A stretch of DNA of 64,000 nt. It comes from Gordonibacter sp. An230 (lineage in GTDB: Bacteria > Actinomycetota > Coriobacteriia > Coriobacteriales > Eggerthellaceae). This document shows, piece by piece, positions 16,207-25,190 of the stretch (its first letter is position 1; each line of letters starts with the position of its first letter). Below the pieces are notes generated by a model. That model did not search any database, had not been told where the DNA came from, and worked only from the letters and a program-made list of their open reading frames with translations. Position numbers and translations under genes: made by a program. The stretch spans positions 1-64,000 of the forward strand of contig NZ_NFJP01000019.1 of NCBI RefSeq assembly GCF_002159915.1. The letters run 5' to 3'.

Positions 16207-17738
16207 CGGCCGGGGTGCGCGCGGCTTCTGATGCGGGCTTTTCGGACGGGGTTGCCGCAGTCGATTCAGTGCCTGGCGGATCTCCGATTCCGCTCGTAGA
16301 CGCTGCGAAGCATGCGGGGCTTCCCGTTTCGCAGGCTTTCTCTGATACGGCGCCGCGCACGTCCCGCGAAGGCGCGCGGCGTATCGGCTGCCGTAGCATC
16401 GTGGGCATGCTGACGGGCGTTGACAGCGTCGCGATCCGCGTGCGCCAGGAGCGCTGCGCCAAGGTGCGCAACCGCAACGTGGCGTGCCTGAAATGCGCCG
16501 AGGCGTGCACGTCGGGATGCATATCCCTCGTCGACGGGCAGCTGGCGGTGGACGCGTCGAAATGCGTGGGGTGCGGCACATGCGCCACGGTGTGCCCAAC
16601 GTGCGCCCTCGAGGCGCGCAATCCCAGCGACGCGCAGCTTCTGCAGGCGTGCGCGTCCGTGCGGTGCGGCGACGAGGTGGCCGTCGTGTGCGAGCAGGTG
16701 CGCCAAGCGTTGGGCGGGCTGCTTGACGAAGGTCGCGCGGCAACGGTGGTGTGCGCGGGCCGCATCGACGAGACGCTTGCGTGCGCGCTGGCCGCCGAGG
16801 GCGTGCGGCGTGTGCGCATGGTGTGCGGACGTTGCGACCGATGCGACCAGCAGCACGGGCTGGACGTTGCGCGCATGGTGGCCGAAAGCGCGAACGACCT
16901 CATGAGCGCATGGGGGAGCGATGCTCGCGTGCTGGTTGGGCAGGAGGTTCCCGCTTTCGCGCTGCGCGACGGTGTCGATGCCGAGGATGCGTGCGCGTTG
17001 CTGGAGGCGCGCTTCGCGCAACGCTGCGGCAATGAGCCGTTGCGCTCGTCGGCTGAAGGGCCGACGGCCTCTTCGACGTCCTCGGAGGCCGGGACTGCTT
17101 TCGCGACTGCGTTCGCGCCGGAGGTTTTCGCCCCCGATGCCGAGCTCGGTTCCGGCTTTGTCTCCGCGCCTGCATCGGCATCCGCGCCTGCCGCAGCATT
17201 GTCTTTCGATGCCGCATCGGCGCTTGCGCTCGGATCCGATTCCGATTCCGTGTCTGCGCAAACGTCCGCTCCCACGCCGGACTTCAGGTTGCGCGTCATG
17301 GAGGACGGCACGTTGCCGCATTTCGTTCCCGACCGGCGCGAGCGCCTGCTCGACAGCCTTGCCCGCCTCGGCGATGCCCCGTCGGGCGCGCTGGCGAGCC
17401 GCCTATGGGGATGCGTGGTCATCGACGGGACGCGCTGCTCGTCGTGTCGCATGTGCGCCACGTTCTGTCCGACGGGAGCCATCCGCAAGTTCGACGAGGA
17501 GGACGGCACGTTCGGCGTGCTCCATAGTCCAAGCGACTGCGTGAAGTGCGGAAGCTGTCGCGACGTGTGTCCGGAAGACGCCATCGTCTTGCGCGACGAG
17601 GTGCGCGCCTCCTTCCTCGTGGAAGGTGCGGCGCATCGCTACGTCATGCGCCCGCGTGCAGTGGAGCTGGGAAACGCCCAACAGATCGTCAACACCCTGC
17701 GCGAGCGCATGAAAGGCACCGATATATTCGAGCGATGA
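16203..17738 (+). CDS. Polyferredoxin with split Fe-S domains
   Basis: 511 residues with no signal peptide, so probably cytoplasmic. The N-terminal ferredoxin part has CLKCAEACTSGC and CVGCGTCATVCPTC (about 98-140). A middle domain (about 150-285) has paired cysteines (VCGRCDRCDQQHG), vaguely like the MvhD-type electron-transfer domain. A disordered Ala/Ser/Pro-rich linker (about 285-355) precedes a second dicluster ferredoxin (CSSCRMCATFCP and CVKCGSCRDVCP, about 412-458). It overlaps the NapH-like gene by 4 bases, so the three form one operon. It may feed electrons from cytoplasmic donors into the NapGH-like pair. The exact partner is unknown. Confidence 0.75.
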   Translation: MTAGVRAASDAGFSDGVAAVDSVPGGSPIPLVDAAKHAGLPVSQAFSDTAPRTSREGARRIGCRSIVGMLTGVDSVAIRVRQERCAKVRNRNVACLKCAEACTSGCISLVDGQLAVDASKCVGCGTCATVCPTCALEARNPSDAQLLQACASVRCGDEVAVVCEQVRQALGGLLDEGRAATVVCAGRIDETLACALAAEGVRRVRMVCGRCDRCDQQHGLDVARMVAESANDLMSAWGSDARVLVGQEVPAFALRDGVDAEDACALLEARFAQRCGNEPLRSSAEGPTASSTSSEAGTAFATAFAPEVFAPDAELGSGFVSAPASASAPAAALSFDAASALALGSDSDSVSAQTSAPTPDFRLRVMEDGTLPHFVPDRRERLLDSLARLGDAPSGALASRLWGCVVIDGTRCSSCRMCATFCPTGAIRKFDEEDGTFGVLHSPSDCVKCGSCRDVCPEDAIVLRDEVRASFLVEGAAHRYVMRPRAVELGNAQQIVNTLRERMKGTDIFER

Positions 17739-17783
17739 GGGGTGGCGAAAGGGCAGCCGATATTGGTTTGACCGCAGGCGGGA

Positions 17784-17965
17784 CGAATCTGCACAAAAAC
17801 CAGCGATGTGTAATTGCCCTCTGGGTCTGCCGCATCGTGCGGAATCAGGTTATCAGAAAAGCGCCTGATCAGAGGGTTGGCATGTTCGCTTCAACGTGGA
17901 GCGGTTCGTTTAGATATGGCGTTTCGGCCTTCGGAACGTCCAACACGCGGGTTTTTGTGCATCTC
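17784..17965. repeat. Long imperfect inverted repeat, element 2
   Basis: Arms 17784-17810 and 17941-17965 share GCACAAAAACC against GGTTTTTGTGC, with further patchy pairing. The 130-base interior holds GCGCCTGATC as in element 1 and an ATCAGG/CCTGAT inner pair. It would fold as a long interrupted hairpin. Confidence 0.65.
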
Positions 17966-18088
17966 GGGCGGCTCTTTCTGCTAAACGGCTATGCTGCGAG
18001 CTTGGCCGGCCCGCCGCGCGCAACCTTGCCGGTGCTGCACAGGGTTTCTTCGCCTAGCGAAGAGCTTTCAGCGGTGTCCGGCCGCAAA

Positions 18089-18145
18089 GAGCCCGGCCCA
18101 ATGGTCAGCGAGCGCAGATTCTCATCGATGGCGGTTTGGCGGCGA
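18089..18145. repeat. Direct-repeat family member
   Basis: It begins CGCAAAGAGCCCGGC (from 18084) and ends GGTTTGGCGGCG, matching the copy at 25474-25530 at both ends and more weakly in the middle. Four copies are proposed in this window, all in gene-free DNA. Confidence 0.45.
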
Positions 18146-18238
18146 AGGGTCGCTCGCGCTGCGGCAGCAATCTGGCGAATTTTGCATGCAAGGGGCCGCT
18201 CGCGCTACGCCGATTGTGCCGCCTCGTTGGACGTGGCC

Positions 18239-19198
18239 CTAAAGGTTCTCGCCGCTTGGCTCCGCTGCCGCATCTGGTGCGCTACGGGCTGCGGCGCGCT
18301 TCGCGGTGCGCAGCGGGATGTACTCGCTTGTGACGATACCGGCGAAGATGAGGGCGAATCCGGCGAGCGAGAGGGGGCCGAGGGTTTCGTTCAAAAACGC
18401 GACGGAGAACGTTGCGCCGAACACCGACTCGGTGGCCAAAAACAGCGACGCAGGCGCCGGATCGACGTGCGCCACTGCGATGTTTTGCAGCAGCAGCGCG
18501 ATACACGAGGCGAAAACGGCCAGGTAGGCAAGGCTCGCCCAGGTGTCTGGGCCGAGCTCGAGGAAGTTCGGCATCGGCTCGAACGCCACTCCCGCCGCAA
18601 GCCCAAGCGCCCCCGCCACGAGGAACTGCACCACGGTGAGCTGCGCCATGTCGCATCCGGGCGCGAACCTTGCGGTGTAGAGCACATGGAAGCCCAGAAA
18701 CAAGGCCGACAGCAGCGTGACAAGGTCGCCGAAGCCCAGCGAGAATCCCGACGCCCCCGCGAACGACACGCAGCCCACGCCCGCCACGCATGCCAGCGCC
18801 GCTGCAATGTTGCAGCGGGTCGGGCGAGGCCCGCGAAGCGCCCAGCCGAGAAACGGGATGATGACGCAGTACAGCGATGTGAGAAACGCGCTGTTCGAGG
18901 CGGTGGTGTCGGTGAGTCCGGTTGAGTTCGACCAGTACGACAAGAACAGCATTGCGCCCAGTGCAGCGCCTTTTCGCAGGTGGTCGAGGTCGAGCGTGCG
19001 CTTGAGGCGCGGCAGCAAGGCGACTCCCAAGACGACGCCCGCTGCCGTGAACCGCACACCCACAAGCCAGGCCGGCGGGAACGTGTCAACGGTCGTCTTG
19101 ATGACGACGGTTCCCAGCCCCCAAATGGTCGCCGCCGCAAGCAGCAGCGCTTTGTAGGCCCACAGCGGGGCGGGGGCGTGTTGGAAGGGTCGCGTCAT
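18239..19198 (-). CDS. EamA/DMT-family transporter
   Basis: About 319 residues with ten hydrophobic helices arranged as two EamA repeats, for example LLLAAATIWGLGTVVIK at the start and PLSLAGFALIFAGIVTSEY at the end. Such proteins export metabolites or amino acids; the substrate is unknown. The frame runs upstream to 19594, but the hydrophobic homology begins near 19198. ATGs at 19198, 19207 and 19210 are all possible, and none has a good ribosome binding site. The C-terminal tail is Ala-rich. It has no operon partner. Confidence 0.85.
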   Translation of the reverse strand: MTRPFQHAPAPLWAYKALLLAAATIWGLGTVVIKTTVDTFPPAWLVGVRFTAAGVVLGVALLPRLKRTLDLDHLRKGAALGAMLFLSYWSNSTGLTDTTASNSAFLTSLYCVIIPFLGWALRGPRPTRCNIAAALACVAGVGCVSFAGASGFSLGFGDLVTLLSALFLGFHVLYTARFAPGCDMAQLTVVQFLVAGALGLAAGVAFEPMPNFLELGPDTWASLAYLAVFASCIALLLQNIAVAHVDPAPASLFLATESVFGATFSVAFLNETLGPLSLAGFALIFAGIVTSEYIPLRTAKRAAARSAPDAAAEPSGENL

Positions 19199-19643
19199 GC
19201 GCGGCATCATAGCACGGCTTTGCCGTTGGCGGTTGGAACGTCTTGCGATAACCGTCTCGGAATCGCCGGAGCATGAGTGCTTTGCGCGGCCCCTCCAGGT
19301 GCGATCGGCCTCCCTGGATCCCTGTTGAATGCATCTTGCCGACTTCGTCTGTGCCGTGCGATTCGAAAGTGTGCAATGTGCGACTGTCGCATACCAGCCG
19401 TATGCCACTGCATAGAGCTTTGAGGGACCCCGTAACCGACGGTGATCGGATTCTCGCGTAAGATGGCCGACGAACCGAATCCGTTTGGGGATAAACAACC
19501 AAAGGGCGATTTCCCAATTCTGTGAATCCCGCGAAGCAATTCCTGATGCGCCACAATTGCAAGAACAAAGTAGAATTACGCTTCTAGCATACAAAGTATT
19601 AAACGAGGGAGGATGCTAGTTTGCTAGTTGAAGGATGCGTGGA
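19199..19643. other. AT-richer spacer before signal peptidase
   Basis: Base composition drops clearly toward the right end. A short dyad CTAGCAT (about 19582) / ATGCTAG (about 19613) lies in the presumed leader of the signal peptidase gene. No gene is seen, and no promoter could be fixed with confidence. Confidence 0.4.
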
Positions 19644-20213
19644 ATGATCGTCTATCGATATGGGAGGCACGCTTCAAAAGGTTCGCAGAGCGCTATACGT
19701 ATGATTTTCGAATCGATTTTTTTGTTTGCTGCGGTCGCTTTGTGCTTTTCGCTCCTTCAAGTTTTTGTGTTCAGGGTGTACTTGATTCCCAGCGGATCGA
19801 TGGAAACCACGGTCATGACGGATGATAGAATTGTAGCCGAAAAGGTAAGCTATTATTTCCGTGACGTAGAGCCAAGCGATATCGTGGTATTTGAGGATCC
19901 TGAGATTCCCGGTCGAACTCTGCTTAAGCGTTGCATCGCTGTCGAGGGGCAGACTGTAGAGTTGCAAAATGGGGAAGTGATCGTTGATGGAAAGAGGCTC
20001 GTTGAGCCTTATACGCATGGAAAGCCCACCGAAGAACTGCAAAGCGATATAACGTATCCGTATACGGTTCCAGAAGGATGTATATGGGTCATGGGAGACA
20101 ATCGAACTAATTCTCAGGATTCCCGTTATTTTGGCGCGGTGCCGGTATCAAGTGTTCAGGGGCATGCGGTTTTTCGATATTGGCCGCTTTCCAGCATAGG
20201 AGTGATTGACTAG
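19644..20213 (+). CDS. lepB: Signal peptidase I
   Basis: About 189 residues, the short Gram-positive type. One N-terminal membrane span (SIFLFAAVALCFSLLQVFVF) is followed by the catalytic serine in PSGSMETTV, the catalytic lysine in RTLLKRCIAVEG, and the GDNRTNSQDSRYFG box. It cleaves Sec and Tat leaders on the outer face of the membrane. The start at 19644 is chosen because AAGGA lies 8 bases upstream; ATG 19635 overlaps that site. The gene and its leader are near half G+C, clearly lower than all neighbours, with many A/T-ending codons. This suggests recent acquisition or different selection. It stands alone. Confidence 0.9.
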   Translation: MIVYRYGRHASKGSQSAIRMIFESIFLFAAVALCFSLLQVFVFRVYLIPSGSMETTVMTDDRIVAEKVSYYFRDVEPSDIVVFEDPEIPGRTLLKRCIAVEGQTVELQNGEVIVDGKRLVEPYTHGKPTEELQSDITYPYTVPEGCIWVMGDNRTNSQDSRYFGAVPVSSVQGHAVFRYWPLSSIGVID

Positions 20214-20437
20214 AGGCGAGGCCCTGCCGAAGTGTGATGACGATGCGCTTCGTGAAGGCGGGATGGGGCAGCTCTCAAGTGCGGCGAGGCTGTCGTGTTC
20301 GTGCGGAAAGGCGGCGTCTCTCTTTTGGTTCTGTCGAAATTGCACGCCTCGGGCAAGTGCTCCATAGGCGGGAGGAAGGATGTTTCCTTGCGCGTCTGCA
20401 AGCGCGACGCTCCTCCTTCGTTCGATCGCCGTCCGCG

Positions 20438-21895
20438 TTATTCTTCGAACAGCGCGATGACGTCTGCTTTCGATGAGGCGCCGAGCTTGGCGTACAGGTG
20501 GCGCACGTGCGTTTTGACGGTGTTTTGCGAAAGGAACAGCTGCTGCTCGATCTCGGCGCGGCTTTTGCGCTGCGCGATGAGCGCCATGATCTCCGTTTCG
20601 CGTGCGGTCAGGCCGTGACGGGCGGCTATGTCGTCGCAACGCGCCATGAAGCGCTCGCGTGGCCCCGGCACATGTAGCCGTCCATCGAGGGAGATGCCCG
20701 ACGCGCCCCAGTCACCGTTCACGGCTTTCTCGCTCGTCCACACGAGCGCGCACAGCAGCACGAGCGCGATGCCTCCCAGCGCCATGCCCACGAGCAGCGT
20801 CGGATCGTCCAGAAGCCCGCCTTGGATCAACGTACGGCGAACGGTGGCGCCTGCGAAGATGGCGGCTTCGCTGAGGGCGCGTGCGATGGCGAACAGCCTG
20901 AGCGTGGGTACTTCGAACCGGTAGGCGATGTTCGCAAGCACCAGCAGCACGAAAATGGTGAACCACACGTACGCGAGCTTGATCAGAAACGACACGACGA
21001 AGCCCCATTCAGGGCTGGCGAAGGGGACAAGAGCCAGCGCCACGATGGAGAGCGGAAGGCCCACCTTCGCCAGAAAGCGCACGTCGATACGGTTTCTGCG
21101 CATGAGCGCCATGGCGATGACGACGACGCCGGCCAGACCCGTTGCCACAACGCGATGCACCGCGCCCATCCACACGGCTCCCGGTATGAGCGAGCCGGCC
21201 ATTCCCGAAAGCAGCCCCGCTGCGGCCATGATGCCGAGCAGCTTCCAGGGAAGCGGGTGGCGCACGCCCGTCTGCCGGGGCCGTTCGGCGGGCAGGAGGC
21301 GGAAGCTTAGCAGCGCGCACGCAAGCGAGATGAGGGGCAGAATCGCGGTGGCCAGGATGGCGTACGGCGGGCGCATCGTGCTGACGACGAACGACACGGC
21401 TGCCGCCACGATGCAGGACGCCGCGCCGTACATGAGCGTCTGCGTGGCTCCCATCTGGCTGTACGCTTCTGCCCAGAGGCAGAAGAGGAACGCTCCGCCG
21501 ATGGCCGTCACCGTGGCGGCGGCGAAAACCGCAACCGCCGGAGCTCCGGCGGGGATGAGCCCGAGCCCCACCGTAGCCGTTCCGAGGGTGGTTAGAGCGA
21601 CGAAGCAGGCGCTCGTCTTCGCAAGGCGGCTCAGGCGGCCTATGCGCGAGGCGAGCAGCGCGAGCACCACGAACGTGCCCACGTCTCCCAAGCGCATGCC
21701 GTTGTCGAAGACGTCGCGCAACCCTTGGTCGAAGCCGAGGCCGGGGAAGATGGACGCCACGTGCGTGCAGCAGAGCCATGCGACGAGCAGGCCCATCCCC
21801 AGGAACCGCAAGGGGTAGAACAGGCGGGACAGCGGTTCGTCCTCGGTTGGCTGGTCTTCGGGCACGAGCGCGCGCACCACGTCGCTTGATTTCAC
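20438..21895 (-). CDS. Membrane LuxR-type regulator, module A
   Basis: 485 residues. About twelve hydrophobic helices over 1-375 precede a C-terminal LuxR helix-turn-helix (about 425-485, LTARETEIMALIAQ then LSQNTVKTHVRHLYAKL). The membrane half looks like a transporter-type sensor. The family is common in Eggerthellaceae and usually sits beside one respiratory reductase gene. It uses a GTG start with a strong AAAGGAGGAGTCC site. It is divergent from the flavoprotein at 23070, its presumed target. The ligand is unknown, but signal sensing at the membrane and DNA binding by the same chain are likely. Confidence 0.85.
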   Translation of the reverse strand: MKSSDVVRALVPEDQPTEDEPLSRLFYPLRFLGMGLLVAWLCCTHVASIFPGLGFDQGLRDVFDNGMRLGDVGTFVVLALLASRIGRLSRLAKTSACFVALTTLGTATVGLGLIPAGAPAVAVFAAATVTAIGGAFLFCLWAEAYSQMGATQTLMYGAASCIVAAAVSFVVSTMRPPYAILATAILPLISLACALLSFRLLPAERPRQTGVRHPLPWKLLGIMAAAGLLSGMAGSLIPGAVWMGAVHRVVATGLAGVVVIAMALMRRNRIDVRFLAKVGLPLSIVALALVPFASPEWGFVVSFLIKLAYVWFTIFVLLVLANIAYRFEVPTLRLFAIARALSEAAIFAGATVRRTLIQGGLLDDPTLLVGMALGGIALVLLCALVWTSEKAVNGDWGASGISLDGRLHVPGPRERFMARCDDIAARHGLTARETEIMALIAQRKSRAEIEQQLFLSQNTVKTHVRHLYAKLGASSKADVIALFEE

Positions 21896-22255
21896 GGACT
21901 CCTCCTTTGCCGTGCCATTGTACCAGGAGGCATGCGTTGCGGCCGCCTTTTTGCGCCCCTCGTGCGCGCTCTCCTTTGGTCAAGCCGCCTTTGACAGAAG
22001 GCCGGGCTTGCTCGCTGCACGCAGCCTCGCTGGTTTTTCAGGGCTCTTCTGCTCACAGAAGCCTCCTGCGGCGTCGACGAGGTTTGCGCGGTGGATCGGC
22101 TCGCATCGACGCAGGTTTGCTGGCGAGCCCTTTCTCTCTGGTAAACGGTAGGCCGTCGTTGGCATAAACCGGGGCGATTCGCCATATGCAACCCTGTCGG
22201 CGTCGCAGGGGATCACTTTGCCCAAAAGGGCGCTTCCGCAGCGTTCGGCCGGACG

Positions 22256-22313
22256 GGACTCGGCTCAAGACCGGCGAACGCAGGTTCGCGTCGACCTCGG
22301 TTGAGCGGCGGGG
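22256..22313. repeat. Direct-repeat family member
   Basis: About three quarters alike to the copies at 25299 and 25474: it shares CTCGGCTC, an ACGC..TTCGCG core and terminal GCGGCGG. It lies immediately left of inverted-repeat element 3. Confidence 0.45.
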
Positions 22314-22322
22314 TTTTCGGTT

Positions 22323-22476
22323 CTGGACAAAAACGAACGGGTTCTCTATTTCTGTTCGAGAATAGAAAAACATCCTCTGCTTCCAACCAGGCGTTTTGCC
22401 GGAGCATTGGCTGCGGTGCTTGAATGGCAGCCTTTTTCGGGCAGAAAAACAGAGGAGGCCGTCGTTTTTTGTCCAC
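22323..22476. repeat. Long imperfect inverted repeat, element 3
   Basis: Arms 22323-22340 and 22459-22476 match at 15 of 18 positions (TGGACAAAAA against TTTTTGTCCA-type). An inner pair CCTCTG/CAGAGG extends the hairpin. No gene lies inside. Confidence 0.65.
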
Positions 22477-22772
22477 GACTGTTTTAATTACCATGAAGGT
22501 AAGGCCGACAGAGAGCGGACCGGCGTGCCACGCAAGCTCCGCATGCGTTTTGGAAAACCCTTTCGTCCAACGGAGGGGTTTCGTCTCGTCTGGTCGCAAG
22601 GGATCCTCGTTGGGCGAAGGGGTCATGCGAAGCGCCGGAAGGATCCTGCGCGATTGGCGATGGGCGCTGCGCGCTTGGGCGCGGGGCGGGAGGAAAAGCG
22701 GGACGGTCGTCCGTTCCGCGCCGCCTAATGGGGCGCTGCGCGTTTGGACTCGAGGCGGGAGGGGTGAGGCTG

Positions 22773-22795
22773 GGGGTGAGCGGGCAATTCACCCC
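22773..22795. promoter_or_regulatory. Candidate operator dyad, module A
   Basis: GGGGTGA and TCACCCC, perfectly symmetric with a 9-base spacer, lie 275 bases before the flavoprotein start. The geometry suits a dimeric helix-turn-helix protein. A role for the LuxR regulator is inferred. Confidence 0.4.
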
Positions 22796-22823
22796 TTGTC
22801 GCGGGCGTTCACCCGCGACAAGG
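22794..22823. other. Perfect 12-bp hairpin
   Basis: CCTTGTCGCGGG, loop CGTTCA, CCCGCGACAAGG. It overlaps the dyad end by two bases. No gene ends here, so it may be an attenuator, an mRNA leader structure or an operator rather than an ordinary terminator. Confidence 0.6.
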
Positions 22824-23069
22824 AGCGCGCAACAGGGCATGATGACACCGGAGGTTCGAGGGTTAGTGCGTGTTTGCAATATGGATGGCGCGCGCATGGC
22901 GTGGCGCGGTCGGTGCGCCCACGGCATGGACGGCGCGTGCGGCGCGCCCGAAACGCGAGGTCTTTTGAAAGCGAGCGTGTCGGGCGAGGTCAGCCAATGC
23001 GTACGACGCGTTCGACGCGCGCAGGCGCGTCGCCCTCGACATGTTGGAGTTCTACGGAGGGAGTTCATC

Positions 23070-24716
23070 ATGGAAAACATCGAGAAGGGCCTTTCCCGTC
23101 GCGCGTTTCTGGCGTTCGGTGGCGTCGCGGCGCTTGGAGGCGCGGCGGCGCTCGCGGGATGCGCGCCCCAGTCCGCTTCCAACGCGGACAAGTCCGCCAC
23201 GGATTCCGATGCCAACGAGGCCACGACGATGAAGACCGCTGACGAGACGAAGGAATGCGACATCGTCGTCGTGGGCGCGGGCGGCGCGGGCCTGTGGGCC
23301 GCCGTCGAGGCCGTGCGCGCGGGCAAGAGCGTCATCGTCATCGAGAAGGGCGGCAACGTTGGCGTGGGCAACGGCGCGCTGGCGGGCGGCCCGTTCATGG
23401 TGGGTTCGAGGCTGCAGCAGGAGGCCGGCGTCGACTTCACTGTGGAAGAGGCGTTCACCCACATCATGGAGTACGCGCACTGGTCCACGAACGCGGCGGC
23501 CGTCAAGGCGGCGGTGGAGATCTCCGGCGAGACGGTCGATCAGTTCACCGACGTGTTCGGCGTGCCCACCGGCTTGCGCCCCGACAACTACGGCGCCGGC
23601 CACGCGTCTGTGCGCGCGAACTTCCAGGGCGACACCGAGGCCCAGGTGAAGGGCGAGGAGCGCATGAAGCCGCTGCAGGAGTTCGTCGAGGCCGAAGGTG
23701 GCGAGTTTCTGTTCAACACCGCCGGCAAGCGACTCATCATGGAGAACGGCGCGTGCGTGGGCGTACAGTGCGAAGGCGACGCGGTCATCGACGTGAGGGC
23801 GAAGCAGACCATCGTCGCGACGGGCGGCTTTTTGGGCAACGTCGAGATGATGAAGGAGAAGTTCGGAACGTTCGTGAACCCGCTCGGCAGCGTGCTGTCC
23901 ACCGGCGAGGGCATCGACATGGTGCAGGCGGCGGGTGGCCAGCTGTCCACGCAGTGGGGCATCGCAGGCAACGAGTTCACAGGTTCCAACCAGCAGGCAT
24001 CGGGCTTGTACGAGCGCGACAACGCCGCGTTCACCATCGGCATTTACGGCACGCTGTTGGTGAACAACCAGGGTCGTCGCTTCAGCAACGAGGGCAAGTT
24101 CGCGAACCTGCCGTTGGCGTTGGGCGGGGCCATCTCGCTTGTGGGCGGGAAGTATTACGCCGTGGTCGACCAGGCCTACATCGACGGGCTTGCGTCGGGG
24201 ACGGACGCGTGGACTCTGTGCGGCGCGGATGCCGAAAACTGGCGCACCGGCATGATGACCCTCAAGGACAAGCCGCTCAAAAAGGTGGAAGAGGGCCTCG
24301 AGACGGGCCAAGGCGAGGGCTGGGTGTTCAAGGCCGATAGCATCGAAGAACTTGCCGAGGCCATCGACGCGCCCGCGCTCGTCGAGACGGTCGAGACGTA
24401 CAACGCCGCATGCGCCGCGGGCAAGGACGATCAGTTCTACAAGCCGGCGTGCTTCCTGCAGCCCATCGTGACCGGCCCGTTCTACGCGTTGCAGTACGAG
24501 CCGAGCGCGTGGGTGACCATCGGCGGCATCCGCACGAACGACCGTTTGCAGGCTATCGACGGAGACGGGTTGCCCATCGCCGGGCTATATGTGGCCGGCG
24601 CTGACAACGGCACGCTCATGAGCGCTCCGTACTGCGATTACGAGGGCTACTCGCTCATGTGCGCCTACTGCGGCGGTCGTTTGGCCGGTCGGTACGCAGC
24701 TGCTGCCATCGGGTAG
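23070..24716 (+). CDS. Tat-exported FAD-dependent reductase, module A
   Basis: About 548 residues. The twin-arginine leader LSRRAFLAFGG is followed by a lipobox LAGC with Cys31, so it is probably a membrane-tethered lipoprotein. An FAD-binding GAGGAG at 69-74 and the family blocks NNQGRRFSNEGKF (about 332-344), WVTIGGIRT (about 481) and LYVAGADNG near the C-terminus place it in the fumarate/urocanate-reductase flavoprotein group (FAD_binding_2). There is no haem or FMN domain, so electrons must come from a separate donor. The acceptor is unknown. The frame is open to 22728; ATG 23070 follows CGGAGGGAG. It is divergent from its LuxR neighbour and followed by a strong hairpin. Confidence 0.88.
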   Translation: MENIEKGLSRRAFLAFGGVAALGGAAALAGCAPQSASNADKSATDSDANEATTMKTADETKECDIVVVGAGGAGLWAAVEAVRAGKSVIVIEKGGNVGVGNGALAGGPFMVGSRLQQEAGVDFTVEEAFTHIMEYAHWSTNAAAVKAAVEISGETVDQFTDVFGVPTGLRPDNYGAGHASVRANFQGDTEAQVKGEERMKPLQEFVEAEGGEFLFNTAGKRLIMENGACVGVQCEGDAVIDVRAKQTIVATGGFLGNVEMMKEKFGTFVNPLGSVLSTGEGIDMVQAAGGQLSTQWGIAGNEFTGSNQQASGLYERDNAAFTIGIYGTLLVNNQGRRFSNEGKFANLPLALGGAISLVGGKYYAVVDQAYIDGLASGTDAWTLCGADAENWRTGMMTLKDKPLKKVEEGLETGQGEGWVFKADSIEELAEAIDAPALVETVETYNAACAAGKDDQFYKPACFLQPIVTGPFYALQYEPSAWVTIGGIRTNDRLQAIDGDGLPIAGLYVAGADNGTLMSAPYCDYEGYSLMCAYCGGRLAGRYAAAAIG

Positions 24717-24722
24717 CGTTGG

Positions 24723-24762
24723 CCGTGCGGCGAGCGCCCGGGGGCAGGCTCTCGCCGCACGG
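24723..24762 (+). terminator. Hairpin terminator after module A flavoprotein
   Basis: A perfect 12-bp stem, CCGTGCGGCGAG against CTCGCCGCACGG with a 16-base loop, starts 7 bases after the stop. No U tract. Confidence 0.65.
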
Positions 24763-25047
24763 TGTTGGCGATAGGACGACGGGTGGGCGCTTGCGTGCGG
24801 TGGCGACGGTGAGCGCTCTCTCGTTGGCATCTGCGTCTTGCAAGATGGCCGATCCTAAAGGCTTCGGCAGGTTTTGCTGTGCGTCAAGCAGGTCAAGCGC
24901 CTCATCCAACGTCTGCGCGGCGGCTTGCTCGCGTGCGGCTGTCGTCGAGTCGTCGAACGGTCGGGATCCTTTGCAACATCGATGGGGCTGAGCGAGGCGC
25001 GCTAACTTGGCTCATGCCAACGGCGGATTAACAGAGGCGCTTCGGAG

Positions 25048-25172
25048 TTTTGGCACAAATTTTGACCTATGGCAGGAATTGGGGCGATTTCAACCCGCGA
25101 ATCAAACGTTTTCCCAGTTCGTCTATCTTGATGACTGCTAAAAATTGCCATAGCTCCAAATTTATGCCAAAA
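25048..25172. repeat. Long imperfect inverted repeat, element 4
   Basis: The 27-base arms 25048-25074 and 25146-25172 match at 24 of 27 positions; the outer end is TTTTGGCA and the inner end CTATGGCA. The 71-base interior is AT-richer than its surroundings. This is the cleanest member of the group. Confidence 0.8.
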
Positions 25173-25190
25173 GATCGGGAGCCCGCTGCT

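Larger units (their letters stand above)
17739..18238. other. 500-base spacer with repeats
   Basis: No gene. It is filled mostly by inverted-repeat element 2 and a member of the direct-repeat family. It separates the polyferredoxin gene from a convergent exporter gene. No terminator with a U tract was found. Confidence 0.5.
21896..23069. other. 1.17-kb divergent regulatory/repeat region of module A
   Basis: It lies between the divergent LuxR and flavoprotein genes. In order it contains GGCTCGC (about 22107)/GGCGAGCC pairing, a direct-repeat family copy (22256-22313), inverted-repeat element 3, a 33-base imperfect direct repeat (22661-22693 and 22729-22762), a perfect operator-like dyad and a 12-bp hairpin. 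No gene is supported. It is unusually long for a divergent promoter. Confidence 0.5.

Noticed and set aside
25048-25172. Insertion sequence remnant
   Set aside because: Long inverted repeats but no transposase fragment, no DDE-type protein in any frame and no clear flanking duplication.
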